Below are positions 1 through 11,806 of a stretch of 64,000 bases of DNA, one piece after another. The notes beneath the pieces are model-generated. The model searched no databases, was not told the origin of the DNA, and saw only the letters and a program-made list of their open reading frames with translations. The position numbers and the translations under genes were made by a program. The stretch covers positions 62,001-126,000 of the forward strand of contig WTXD01000024.1 of the NCBI GenBank assembly GCA_022496205.1, in the 5' to 3' direction. This DNA is from Gloeopeniophorella convolvens (Eukaryota > Basidiomycota > Agaricomycetes > Russulales). Within the stretch, counting starts at the first letter, position 1; each line of letters opens with the position of its first letter.

Positions 1-1766
1 CCAAACATGCACACACTGAATTCCCTTCTTCGATCCCGATCGTCCGATCGCAGTCGATCGACAACGGGACCGGAGATCCCTGGCCGACATGTTGAGTGCA
101 CTTTTCGGAGTGCATTCTACCATATAGTCAGAATAGGTGTGTTACACACCAGCGGCAGACTTCCTTATTCCGGGCATGTGTTGAGGCATTGCGTGATGAG
201 TCGTCCAGGCTCTGACGCGCCGACACTGGTTACCTCACACCCTCTCTCTTCCTCTCCCCCAGACTCCCCGACCTCCCTGAGCCCGCCGCGCTCCCCTGCC
301 ACACATTGCCGCCTCTCGCGGCAACTGCTGGTAAGTCCCCGCGCCACGTTCCACACGCTAACCGGGTAGCTTCTAGCTCGGTGGCCCCTTGCGCTCTCTC
401 GCGCCCTTCTCACCGCCATACCTTCCTTGCCGTGGCGCCCTCCTCGCCTCCACTCCTTCCCACCTTCCACTGCCCCCGCCCCAGATGTCTCGGGGCACTC
501 CCCGCGCCCCCTACCACGGCGACGCCAGCCGCGGCATTGTCTCTGATTTGAAATAGGTGTGTGGCACCCGCCTCGAACACCGGCTGCATGCTGACCGCGT
601 TCGGCTGTGTGTTGGCTAGGCACGTCAACGACACCTGGCATGCCCCAGGAGGTGAGCAAATCATCTTACTGTCTGTGCTGACCCTGTCCCTAGGTCTACG
701 CACCCCACGTTCGAGCCCAAGCACCAGCCTGAGCGACACCACACGAAGATGCAGTAGGCCACGTTGCTACCAGGCTCCACAACATCGCCCAGTGTGCGCG
801 CTGCAACAAGCAGTGTGCACAACGGGCGCGGAACGTCATCCATGCCCAAATCCACCGGCTCGCAAACACTACGCAGAGAGCGGCAACGCTCTGTGCCGCC
901 AGCGGGCACCCCGCCCCGCCGCGGTGTGGCAACTTAGCACGGCGCACGACCCGCGTCGCAGCACGCAGCGCACACAGCAGGGCAGAACATCGTCTGCGCC
1001 CGAGCCCACCAGCCTGCAACCATGATGCAGAGCGCGGCGCCTGCCCGAGTGCGTGCAACACCCGAGCACCACGCCACGCAGAATTCTGCGCCGCCACCAG
1101 GCATCAAGCCCCGCCGTCGTGCAACCCCACACAACAATGCATGGCAGCTAGGACGTGCGCCACCGCACAACGATGCGCGGCGATGAGCCGTGTCGCACAA
1201 AGCGACGTTGCACAACAGCTCCCGGCGCATAACCCACATCGCTGCTATCGACCCACCACAACAATGCCGTCGAGCCACCACACGCATCAAAATGACTGGC
1301 CATCAAGCCTCTGATGTATCCAGCCTTCAGCTGGCTCACGACGCTCTCCACACACCCCTTCTGTGACTGCGCGCGTGCCATCTCAGATACGCAGTGCAGT
1401 GCCAAAGATAGGCAGCTTGGCCTCCGTTGCCGCCCCGCCCTGCCTGCCCCCTCCTCCCTGTTCGCGCCCCCGCAGCGCCCTCGCGCTCCCCCATACCTCC
1501 CCCGGCCTCTGTGCGCTCCCCCGCCCACAGTGGCATTCACAAGTTGGTGTGCAAGGATGTGCATGTTCTGCCACGTGGCACGCACGCTAACTCGCGCATG
1601 CAACGGCTGGGATGTGGACCAGCTAACCCAACACGCCTGACTTGCCTGTGGCCCGCGGAACCTTCTCGCCGGCCGTGCCACCCGCCGCAGACCACCACGC
1701 ACGACATGACAGCACACCGACGGCAGCATCACCAAAATTGCAAAGACCAGGTTTTTCAAGGTATAC

Positions 1767-1990
1767 CGGGTATTGAAGCCGGATCCTGTCCGGGCTGGGC
1801 ATTGCCAAAACCGGCCAAACCGCGTTCCGCGGCGCAAGGACCGATTTCCCATGAGTCAGCCCTTCTTCCACTCTTCCGGGTACTCTGCCCCGATTCCGTC
1901 TGAGCCCGGTGTTGCCAAACCCGGTCAGATCACGTTCCTCGGCCGGCAGGTTGATCATCCATGAGCCATCCCTTTTTGGGTGGCTCCTCT
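1767..1990. repeat. Two imperfect tandem copies of a ~110-bp unit
   Basis: Unit 1 (about 1767-1876) and unit 2 (about 1877-1990) match in order. Each has a CCGGGTA start, a segment reading GCATTGCCAAAACCGG in the first and GTGTTGCCAAACCCGG in the second, then CGTTCC, then a CATGAG(T/C)CA block followed by CCTTT/CTTC runs. They differ by many substitutions, so the duplication is old. No coding role is apparent. Confidence 0.6.
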
Positions 1991-2283
1991 CCTCGACCAC
2001 AGCTGGACGAGGGCGCACTTGCGTGGCCACATCTGGCCACGCATTGACTATGGCAGGATTCGGTGGAAAGGTAATGTCTTACCCTGTATACATTGTATGT
2101 ACTGATGATTCCCTTGCACACCACAGCGTCCGCGCAGCTGCATCAGCCGCTGATCCTCGCCACTGGGCTCATAAAGTCCACGCCCTCTTCCTCTTTACCC
2201 CCCATCCTTTCTCCCCACTTCCACCACCATCCCTGCCGTCTCCGCTCCGTCCGCCCTCGCGCACCCGGCCCACAGCCTCACCA

Positions 2284-2560
2284 ACCCGCTCGCACGCTCC
2301 CGCACACTCTCGTTCGCCCTCCCACTCGCTCTCGCACTCGCGCCCGCTCGTTCTCGCTCTCGCGCCCCCTCCATCTCGCTCGCCCTCGCCCTTGCTCTCG
2401 CTTGCTCGCTCCAGCCTCTGCCGTTGCCGTTACCCTCGCACTCGCACTCGCACTCGCACCGACTCGCGCTCTCGCTCCCGCTCCCGCTCCCGCCCTCGCG
2501 CCCGCCGTTGCTCCCGCACCCGTCGCTGATCTCGCTCCTTCTCCCACACTCGCTCCCACC
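2284..2560. repeat. C/T-rich simple repeat, (CTCGCACTCGC)n-like
   Basis: The plus strand is almost wholly pyrimidine plus G in the pattern CTCGCNCTCGC. This makes all three plus frames open and gives Ser/Arg- or Ala/Pro-rich translations. It is microsatellite-like DNA, not a gene. Confidence 0.75.
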
Positions 2561-2689
2561 CCTGCCTCTCCTGACGCCGCCCGCCTCCTGGCGCGTGCCG
2601 CATATCGCAGGCACCGCCTTCCGAGGTAAGTCACACCCACCACCATCTGTATGACCTATGTGCCCCGTCCGAACCCTGTCCACTCCGTT

Positions 2690-2875
2690 TGAGTAACCCA
2701 CGCCCCGTCTGAATCACCCACGTCCTATCTGAATCACGCGCGCCCCGTCTTTTAACCATGCGCGCCCCGACTTAACCCTGTGCGCACCGTCTAAGCACCG
2801 CACGCACCACATGAGCATTGCACGGTCTGAGTCATGCGCACGCAGTCTGTGTGCCGTGCGCCGTAGCCCATTCAC
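2690..2875. repeat. Degenerate ~22-25-bp tandem repeats
   Basis: About eight loosely spaced units share the core GC(A/G)C(C/G)CCGTCTGA(A/G)TCA or a decayed form of it, for example around 2700, 2722, 2745, 2765, 2785 and 2825. The array ends just before an AT-rich stretch near 2885. It is a decayed minisatellite with no detectable coding content. Confidence 0.55.
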
Positions 2876-3967
2876 TGTACCCTATAAGGAATGGTATATA
2901 TTATCACACATACTATATAGTATGTACGTTCTAATGTAGCTAGTCCAATAAAACATTTCTCTCATATAGAACCTTGTGTGAATAACGCGTGCATACCTGT
3001 GAGCGAAGAGCTGGCGCAGAAGACTAACCGACGAGGCCAGTAACGTACTTATGTCTGTGTGCTTCGCGGACTTCTTTGGCAGGTAGAGATGGGGCGCTTG
3101 AGTGAGGAGAGAGTTGCTTGAGAGTATCTCGTTAGCATGTTGGGCTGTAGAGAGCGGCGGCAGGTGACGATACAGATGATGATGGGGTATTGAAGTATGC
3201 GTTTGACGGCGTCCGCACGATAGAGGGAGAGATGGAGGCATACCGTTGCCTCCGGGCCTGCGTGCGAGAGGCACTGGGCCCGCGGCGGGAGAGGGAGTGT
3301 GAGACGACTTGCATGTTTGAGTGGGGGTGTTTGGGTGGTAGACGAGCGGTGACAGCGGTCGAGAGCAGACGAAAGACAGCAACAGGCGAGCAGACTATTT
3401 GAAAGGACATAGCATAAGACTCAGACGGGGTAGTACTGTTGTTTGAGGTAGAGACGGATCCAGAGGTCGAGGTGATCCGTGGTGAGAGCCAATGCGCGCC
3501 CGATGCGTTCCGAGACGTGAGCAGGTGAAGAGAGTGTTGGATGGCGCCAGCTGCTATGAGGCGAGATGCGGGTAGAGGGCAAGAGACGAGGCGAGAGCGA
3601 GAGATTAGGCGGGAGCAAGAGCAGGGGCATTCGGTCACGTAGAGGTGTGGGAGGCAGCGCGAGACCAAGGATGCCTTCTGAAGGGCATCAGCGACGCACG
3701 AGGGGTGCGAGGGAGCGGCTGGGGAGGCGGGGGCATGTTGGGAGAAGAGGACGAGGGCGTGCGAGCTCACCAGAGGACTGTATGCGTGCGGCGGGACATG
3801 AGAGCAGATAGAGATGGAGCACGTGAGCACGACGCGTCCCGAATTCTGACAAGTCGCGCGTTCGACTTAGACGCTCCCACCCTCACTCCGAGTGCAGCGC
3901 GCACGTTTCCCTCTCTCTGCGCTCAATGCACACTATCATTATTCTATTTATTATATCTATTACTTCC

Positions 3968-6900
3968 ATGGTCGTCAAGTGTCATAACTGCGCCAAAGTC
4001 TGCAAGACTAATGGCGCGCTGAGCATCCATCTCAAGAAGGGGGGCTGCAAGAACTCTCATACGACCATCTCGCAGCTCGCGCGGAGCTATCACGAGGCCC
4101 TAGACCTCAGGAAGAACGAGAAGAAGAGGCTTCTAGAACAGGAGAAGGAGAATGTGCCTGTGAGTATCTATATTCTAGCTACCCTGTCTGTGCCACTGAC
4201 CAGTATCAATTCACTAGATGGACGTGGATGATGCGCATGTACCCCCGGAGGACCCCCCTATGGACATCCCGCCTCCCGGAATCCCTCACGTTGACCCTCA
4301 TGCCCACTTGGAACTTCCTCCCACACGGTCTGGCCGCCGCCGACGCTTCCCAGGTCATTTCCAAGACTTTATTCCCTCGGCTGCTGCACCTGCATCCCTA
4401 CTGCCTCCTCGGCCACCATCTCCTCCGCTGCCACCGCCTCCTGCTGAGCCTGATGAGGAAGAAGCCCCAGAGGACCCTCCCGCCGACGCTGAGACGGCAC
4501 GCGTTGTGTATCGCAAGACAGAACCCAACGCCTTTGGGGTCTTCCGCGCATACACAGCTGAGCCCACTCACGACCCCGATGCGCTTATTTCTCTAGAGGA
4601 CCTATGTGACTCCTCTAAACTGGCCGTCCCACTCCCCTTCCAGTTCGCGCGCCAGTGGTGGGCTGGCTTCGGTACCTCGATCCTGGAGTCACTGGAGAAC
4701 AACATGTTTGCTCCATTTCTCAACGCGACCTCATTCCGGCTTATGGAATGGTTCTATGGCAATACCATGAAGTCACTGGCCGACCTTGATCGTCTGGTGA
4801 ATGATGTGATCTTGGCAGATGACTTCAACCGGGAGGATCTGCGGGCATTCAGCGCGGCGCGCGAGTCACGCCGTATGGATGAGTTCGAGCCCCCTGGACT
4901 CGACACTCTCGATGGCTGGACCAAAAGCAAGGTTTCTTTGAGCTTTCCGGACACTGGCGCTAAGCACGACTCTGAGGACACCGCCCCGAAATTTGAGGTG
5001 GAGGTCCATCACCGGGAAGTACTGGAGGTCATCAAAGGGAGTTATATCGACGTCACCGGCATGCAGCTGCATCACACCCCGCACAAGCTTTACTGGAAGG
5101 ATCCGGATGACCCTCACGCCAAAGCAGAACGCCTCTACAGTGAGATATACAACACGGACGCTATGCTTGAAGAGCATGAGAAGGTCAAGGCTCACGCGAG
5201 GGCTGAAGGGTGCACGCTCGAGACCGTAGTCGCCTCAATATGTCTATGGTCTGACGCCACCCATCTGACCAACTTCGGGAGCGCGTCTCTCTGGCCCATC
5301 TACTTATTCTTGGGTAACCTGAGCAAATATGTCCGCGGTAAACCCTCCTCGTTCTCGGCACACCATCTGGCATATATTCCTGGGGTAAGTTCTCTCTACC
5401 GCGGACCCTAGAGGTGTGCTAATACTTCCCAGCTTCCAGATATCATTCATGAAGCATACGCCGAGGCGCACAAACGTGCGCCGACGGTCGAAATTCTTGG
5501 GCTCCTCAAGAGAGACCTTGTCCATGCCATCTGGCGGCTTCTCCTTGGGGCGAAATTCATGGCCGCATACATGCACGGCGTAGTCGTAAAGTGCACTGAC
5601 GGCGTGTCCCGCCGTATTTTTCCTCGATTCTTTATCTACTCTGCTGACTACCCGGAAAAGTAAGTTCTATTTGCAGTCTCGATAGTAGAATCACTCACCA
5701 AATGGTCCCGTCCTTAGATCGCTTCTTGCATCGATCAAGAACCTAGGTAACTGGTTGTGTCCGGGCTGCTATGTGGAGAAGAAGGACGTTTTCAAGCTTG
5801 GGACGAAATACGACATGCGGCGCCGCCAGAAGGAGGCCCGAGAAGATAACACAGTTGTTTAAGGTCGCCTTGCACGCGCGCGCAAATGGATTTTCGAGGA
5901 AGGGGTCCGTGTCGGCGGGGCTGCGCTGGACCGCCTCTTGAATATTGGGTCTTTGGCTCCGATACGAGTACGTGTTGTTTTGATTTGAACAGATACACAC
6001 TGACAGGCTTGTGATAGAGTGCCTTTTCAGAGAAGCTACACGAACACGGCGTCAACTTTTACTCGCTGTTTGTGCCCGATCTCCTGCACGAGTTTGAACT
6101 GGGTGTGTGGAAGAACACGTTCATTCACCTGATGCGCTGCCTCTACGATCGAGGTGAAGATGCACTCGCTGAGCTCAACAGAAGGTGGATCGCAAGGATT
6201 TGTGGTTCCTCATGCACTCGCTCATTCTCGCCCCACGCAGGTACCGCCTGGTGCCAACCTTTGGGCGCGGGACCATCCGCCGATTTGCCAAAAACGCGTC
6301 TGGCATGAAGAAGCTCGCAGCACGCGATTTTGAAGACCTTCTCCAGGTACATATCACATGGCTTCTCTGAGTATTGTCTAACGCGCTGGACAACAGTGTG
6401 CCATGCCCGTCTTTGAAGGCCTCTTTCCCAGCCCCCACAACGAAATCGTGCTCGATATGTTGTTCGTTCTGTCCACTTGGCATGCGTATGCCAAACTTCG
6501 CCTCCACAGTGAGTCGACCCTCAAGTGCATGGAGGCTGTCACTACAGCACTCGGGGCAATTGTGCGCCGCTTTGCAAGAACAACGTGCAAAACATACAAG
6601 GCCAAAGATCTACCTCGGGAAGAAGCCGCACGTAGCGCGCGCCGGCGGCGGCGCCAGACAGGGCAAGATGGAGACGCCCCAGCTGAGGCGTCCGTCGCTG
6701 GAGGTAAGCCACCAGCGAAGAAACGCAAACGCGAGAATACACGGTCCCTGGAATGTACAAATTCCATCGCCTTGGTGACTACCCGGCAGCAATTCGCCGA
6801 TTTGGGACCACAGACAACTACTCCACACAGACGGTATGTAACTTATCCTCACGCTCATGCCCAGACTCACGAGATTGCCAGGGAGAACTGGAACACCGCC

Positions 6901-8184
6901 GTGTCAAGCGGTTTTACGCACGGACCAATAAGGTGCAATTCACCCACCAAATCACAAATCACGAGAAGCGCCAGCGCGTTCTCAACTCTGTGCGTGCACG
7001 GCTCCACGGCCACAGTGCAGAACCAGGAGGCCACCCGGGTGCACCTGCGGATCGACTTCCACCCACCCCTCCAACCAATCACTACCACATTTCGAACGAT
7101 AACCGGAACAAGGAAAACGTCACAAGCTGGCTCTCAAGGCATCGGGGTGATCTAGCCATTCAGGTGAGCGTTGTGACGGGACCAAATGGGTCTTATGTTA
7201 ATGTCTTATAGGATTGCTACCGCGCCTTCAAGAGCACCTTCTCTCACGGCGCCTGGGCCATGCTTTCAACGGAGACGAGCGTACATACACCCCAGAAGAG
7301 CGCAACTCCATATCATTCACTCACAACTTATTCTACACTCATCAGACACTCCGCATTAACTACACAACCTACGACATGCGTCGTGCCCAAGACACCATCA
7401 ACCCACGGACGCATGCCGACATCATGGTGCTTGTGCATGAGGATGACGCAGAGGACTTGCACCCATATTGGTACGCGTGAGTCATGGGCATCTTCCACGC
7501 GTATGTCAAGCACTCCGGGCCCCTCTCGACATCCTCAGAAGCCGAGAGGATGGACTTTCTGTGGGTTCGCTGGTACGGCCGCGATCTCAAATATCGCTCA
7601 GGAATGAAGGCGCGTCGCCTTCCTCGCATAGGGTTCCTACCCGCAGGAGACCCAGACTATGACGCGTTCGGATTTTTGGATCCCAACGAGGTGATTCGCG
7701 CATCGCATCTTATCCCTGCATTCGCGTATGGACAGACTGAAGACTTCTTGCCATCAAACTCTGTCGCACGTCACTCACGCCGCCAAGGAGATACCATAGA
7801 TTATCGATTTTATTATGTGTCTATGTAGGTCATTGACAGGATCAGGTACTGGCTACTCACATATGTCATAGGTGGGTCGATTGCAACATGTTCATGCGGT
7901 ATGTCGGTGGCGCTCTAGGTCACAAGTCAACACGCGCGGTCTCCAAACGTCTGGCTGAGCGAATGGCGGACGCCCTGAACATTCCTGCAGAAGAGGATGA
8001 TGAAGATGAACCTCTTGGGCTTCATGAGGATGGCCACGAGAGTGACGGGTCAGAAGGAACGAGTTCCGAGGGCGAAGACCCTGAATTGGAAGAGGGTGAT
8101 GACGAGCGCGCGGAGGACTTGGACGAGCAAGTCGAGGAGGTTGAGGATGAGCAGGGTGAGTACGAGGGGTTCGGACCATATTAA
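3968..8184 (+). pseudogene. KDZ/Plavaka transposase, inactivated
   Basis: Exons were inferred at 3968-4159, 4218-5384, 5433-5659, 5718-5967, 6018-6184, 6241-6346, 6397-6833, 6882-7163, 7212-7824 and 7872-8184. Exon 1 encodes a C2H2-like motif (CHNCAKVCKTNGALSIHLKK). Exon 2 starts with a Pro/acidic linker. Later family landmarks are CPGCYVEKKD, DLLHEFELGVWK, GRGTIRRFAKN, GELEHRRVKRFY, RAQDTINPRTHADIMV, MDFLWVRWYGRDL and a highly acidic tail. The full-length family is about 1,000-1,200 residues. Breaks: in-frame TAA at 5860-5862, in-frame TGA at 7478-7480, a frameshift near 6735-6755 and a missing base at the exon 8/9 junction (7163/7212). Each stop is one C-to-T change from a sense codon (CAA, CGA). 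The TGA also overlaps a GTGAGT that could act as a splice donor, so it is the less certain of the two. Confidence 0.75.
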
Positions 8185-8400
8185 GACAATAGAAGTTGTG
8201 TTATTGTGTAATACATTGGCCTCTATGCGTACAAACGCACACGATACTGGTGTATGAGGTCGGGTTTATGCTGAGTCAAATGAATGACGTGTGCATGGCA
8301 GTCACGCGCGTCATGTGCCCAATCGAAGGAAGCGCAACTTGGGGATCCCGGTCCTGCAAGACGTGGCTTGAATCCACTCTCTCATCTCCCCTCCCCTCCT

Positions 8401-10163
8401 ATGCCTCCAGTTCGCACCACATCCGCAACATCATCCCACCACTCCAATGATGGTGGCACAGCGCGTCTTTCCCAACGTACCCTATCAGCCGCTCTTGACA
8501 AGGGCCTCAACAAGCGCAAGCGGTATGTCCATGGGCTTTTTTTTCAGTGCATATATGCGGGTGCTAACATCATATAAAGATACCGCACGGGGCCCGTGGC
8601 CCCTTACCACAAGGCTGCGCGCTGGATCAGGCGTAGTGAGGACCCATGGATTGATTTCCATGGGGTCTTCACCTACGGTTTCAAGGCCACAGATCCTCGC
8701 GCCTATGAGGAACTCGTAAATCAAGAGCACTTCACCATCACGTAAGTATAAGAATAGCTGTCCAGAATATGATACTTGCTAACAGAGTTGTAACATAGGG
8801 AGGTTGACGAGGACAAGGTGCGCCAATACGTGCGCATATATAAACTCCTTGGAGGACGCATCCCCACCCTCACACGGGAGACCCGCAAGTTCATTGGGAC
8901 GCCGGGACATATGACCACTCTCGCGTCATACGTACGTTGCATCCCTGGCACTTCATGGACAGCTCTGACATCCATGCAACCAGATGGGCTCGATGGTCAG
9001 CGCCGCGATCTCAGACGATGTCGGGGGCCTGCGGGATGACGGGCTCTCATATGTCGTCTCGACATGGCAGGAACTCACTCCCGCGATCCCAAACAACACA
9101 AGCAAGGAAGAGCGACGCGGATGGAAGCACCAAATGTGCGCAGAACTTCTATGCCCTGTGGACCACCTCAAGGCCTTCGAAGACAATCCCGATGGGTATG
9201 AGTGTGGCGAGTTTGACTTTTACTGACGGGTCATCTTAGGACAATCAGCAAGCTTGAACAAGGCCTGCTCGAGCTGGACTCGAAACAACTGTGCCTCTTC
9301 ATGTACCGTGACTTTACAGTGGACCACGATCACCTAGACAAAGGTCTACTCGAGTCAGCGCTACTCATGAAGGTATGTGTATATGTGTGATTAAATGAAC
9401 GAACGTGCCACTGATGATCTTTCATGAGACATGGCGCCATATCTTCCAGAACCCAAGTCAGGAGCCTACGAGAAGCACGTCAAGTCGAAGCGCGGGCAGG
9501 TAGAACTCAATGGCCTGATGTCAGTCACGCCGCAATCGATCTGTTATTCCGCCGTGCATGTAAGTTTGCTTGATTCAATTTGATAGCTCTCACGCATTCA
9601 ATGACATGCGCACATAGGTTCGGTGGTTCCTCTGTGGCGTCGGAGACTGGCGTCATGAGGATGGCCCTGTGGTCAAGCAGGAGCTATTCAACTCGCTCCT
9701 CGGTTTGTTCAGCGAGGAGGGTATGGAAAAGTGGGCCAAGGAATTACTCAAGACATGGAATAAGTAATAGTTCCACATCTGATGGTAACTCGAGACTTAC
9801 ACACATCTTTACAGAGAGATGTTCCCACCCCCTGTGACTGCATCTCGCACGGGCATGAGCTCACGCGCGAGGTTGATTTCCCAGCAGTGTGCACGCCGCC
9901 AAGACAGCAAGGTCGGTACCCCACATCCGAGAACCCCACCGCGGCGCACTGGCACACCTGAATCCATCCCACCACTCACGCCCCTACGAGTGGAAACGCC
10001 GCCACCTGAGATGACACCTCCGCCACCTCCGCCGCCTCCGCCTGAAGTTACGCCAGAACAGCCCCGTCGCCAATCCACGCAGCCAATGCAATCGCCTACA
10101 GAGAGCATCAGCAAGCAAAGCAAGACTCTTGAGAAGAAGAAGAAGAAGGGCGCAAAGAGATGA
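8401..10163 (+). CDS. DUF6698-like KDZ accessory protein (possibly frameshifted)
   Basis: Eight exons were inferred: 8401-8522, 8580-8741, 8799-8931, 8984-9195, 9240-9372, 9429-9559, 9618-9763 and 9815-10163. The order of features fits the DUF6698 family found beside KDZ transposases: a short Ser/Thr-rich N terminus, an amphipathic middle (VRQYVRIYKLLGGRIP), an ELLCPVDHLKAFEDNP segment, TWRHIFQNPS, then VTPQSICYSAV and VRWFLCG. The C-terminal tail is Pro-rich (9 prolines in a row at about 10018-10050) and ends in a Lys cluster. In exon 6, TWRHIF and the following GAYEKHVKSKRG are in different frames, consistent with loss of one base near 9460; an alternative splice donor is less likely. The biochemical function is unknown. 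The family name is from memory and was not checked by search. Confidence 0.6.
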
Positions 10164-10606
10164 TGAATCACGGTACATTTTCTCAAACGCCCACCTGCGA
10201 AGGAGCTGACATGCACTCATAGCGAGTCGTGCAAATAATTCTTGTGCATGTGGCCCTTGGCTGTGCATTTTCTTGTCACCATGCACTGTACTACCTTCTG
10301 CCACTGATCCATCGTCCCTCTCGCTTCATCTCGTCTTGTCTCACCTCGTCTCGTCTCATCCCGCCCTGCCTTATTGCACCTTGCCTTGTCTCATCTGAAT
10401 TCGGTTCAGGGCTCCTTGGTGATGTGCGCACGCACGGTCATGTTTTGCCCATCGGATCGTCCCTGTCGTACAAGTAGTAGAAAAATAATATCATTATTTG
10501 TATCATTTATTTGCAAGGGTTTGAGCTACGAGCTAGTGAGGAGTCCAGGGGATGCGAGGCATACATTCCCTGGTCTAGAGTACAAGGTGTGACCAGTGGC
10601 TGACAA

Positions 10607-10790
10607 AGCTTGATCGCGCGCGCGCGACCTTGATCTGGTCTACAATCTTTTGCAATCCCGGGAAATGCCTGATTATCCCTTGATCATAGAGTGTAAATCT
10701 TGATCTTATCTACAGTAGCTTGATCTGACTACAATAGCTAGATTAGGCCTTCAAGGCATGATCAATGTGTATTCATAAAGTGAATCCCTT
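10607..10790. repeat. Degenerate CTTGATCT..TCTACAAT repeat
   Basis: The motif CTTGATC(T/C) followed by (T/G)(A/G)TCTACA or GACTACAAT recurs at about 10609, 10630, 10678, 10698 and 10718. It is interrupted by a (CG)n run at 10615-10625. It looks like a decayed short-period tandem repeat. Confidence 0.5.
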
Positions 10791-11289
10791 ACAAGCTATT
10801 ACTAACTAGCAACCAGGTATACCAGGGATGCAAGGTACACAAGGTTTGACAATACCTAGCCACTCCTTGAACCCGGAGATTTGGTGATGAGCGACGCTGC
10901 GTGCGTGACGGGCGGGTGACAGCCACAGTAGTAGCAAGTCCACAACTGCACGGTGGATGACAATGACGATGGCGACAGGCGGGAGTGGCTGCGGCGATGC
11001 TCGCACGCACTGTTGATTAGCAGTAGAGTCTAGTGATCTACGGCACCTTAATTCCACACCCTACATTTTTTTCTGGATGTTGTTATGTTCTTGACCACCA
11101 ATTGACCACCGAGGCCGAGTATGTTGCCATGAATGAGGTATATGCAATTCACAGACAGGTAATCTAGATAACCCCTGCTGCCGATCGATCGACGATTGTT
11201 TTCTCTGAAGATATTCAGAGATCTCTGGAGTGAAACAAGAACATGGGTTTTGACCGCCTGTGGAGGCAAAGTCTGGGTCCCGGTTTTGT

Positions 11290-11462
11290 GAGAGAGATAT
11301 CTAGAGATATCTCCGCAATATATCTGAAGATCACGATCGTGAAACCAAGGTATGGAAATCGGATCCTGAAGATCTCTGAAAATATCGCGATATCTTGCGA
11401 TATATCGTGGGATATTGCGATATCTTGCGATATCTTACAAGATATTGCAAGATCTCGTGCCC
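11290..11462. repeat. GATATC/GCGATATC palindromic repeat block
   Basis: Many overlapping copies of GATATCT, GCGATAT and AGATCTC occur in roughly 170 bp. Most are self-complementary, so the block could fold into several hairpins. Because the repeats are palindromic, both strands read through in Ile/Asp/Ser-rich frames, which are artefacts. Confidence 0.65.
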
Positions 11463-11806
11463 AAAACAAGGGGAAAGTGTATTTTGTCCATCACGGTCAG
11501 CCATAGTCCCCCAATGGTAGTGCAGAGGTCTACAAGGATTGTTGCAGTTTTGCAAACTGATGATGTGCTACTTGCAACCCTGTTGGGGTCTGCATGGGAT
11601 TGGGTTAAAACCGGGATAAAACTTGATTTCAGTCGATATCAACTGCTACTCAAGGATGAGCATGAAGCCGCAACCCGACTTCCCTTGTTGCGGCTATTCC
11701 GGTGGTTGCAACCGGGTTTTATCTGATTTCGGGAGGTTGCAACCGATTTTGGTACCTTACAATCCGGTAGAATCCGGGCGGCGGGTTCGTGATGACACAG
11801 CTCAGG

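Larger units (their letters stand above)
1..3967. other. Gene-free, low-complexity region
   Basis: No reading frame here has family resemblance, convincing splice structure or codon character. Open frames of 80-230 codons exist on both strands, but they come from skewed composition: C/T-rich stretches near 240-520 and 1430-1520, GC-rich DNA at 780-1290, and a purine-rich tract at 3180-3830 that opens a Ser-rich frame on the minus strand. The tandem repeats are listed separately. The region precedes the KDZ transposase and may include that element's left end, but no terminal inverted repeat could be recognised. Confidence 0.6.
3968..10163 (+). mobile_element. Decayed KDZ (Plavaka-type) DNA transposon
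   Basis: The block consists of a transposase-like gene (3968-8184) and, 216 bp downstream on the same strand, a DUF6698-like gene (8401-10163). In agaricomycete genomes, genes of these two kinds occur in KDZ elements. The outer limits are not known: no terminal inverted repeat or target-site duplication was recognised, so the coordinates cover only the genes. The two nonsense codons and several frameshifts in the transposase show that this copy no longer makes its own full-length enzyme. The TET/JBP dioxygenase gene carried by some basidiomycete KDZ elements is not present here. Confidence 0.7.
10164..11806. other. Intergenic repeat-rich DNA
   Basis: No gene is supported. The stretch contains a CTCGTCTCATC-type simple repeat at 10316-10400, the CTTGATCT repeat, the GATATC palindrome block, and short GGTTGCAACC repeats at about 11700-11760. 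Open frames of at most 103 codons overlap on both strands and look random. Confidence 0.6.

Noticed and set aside
165..659. Minus-strand frame of 164 codons and overlapping frames
   Set aside because: Arg/Gly-rich shadow frame of a C/T-rich stretch; no family resemblance.
3132..3830. Minus-strand frame of 232 codons
   Set aside because: Ser/Ala/Pro-rich translation produced by a purine-rich plus strand; no domain, no splice logic, and random-looking composition.
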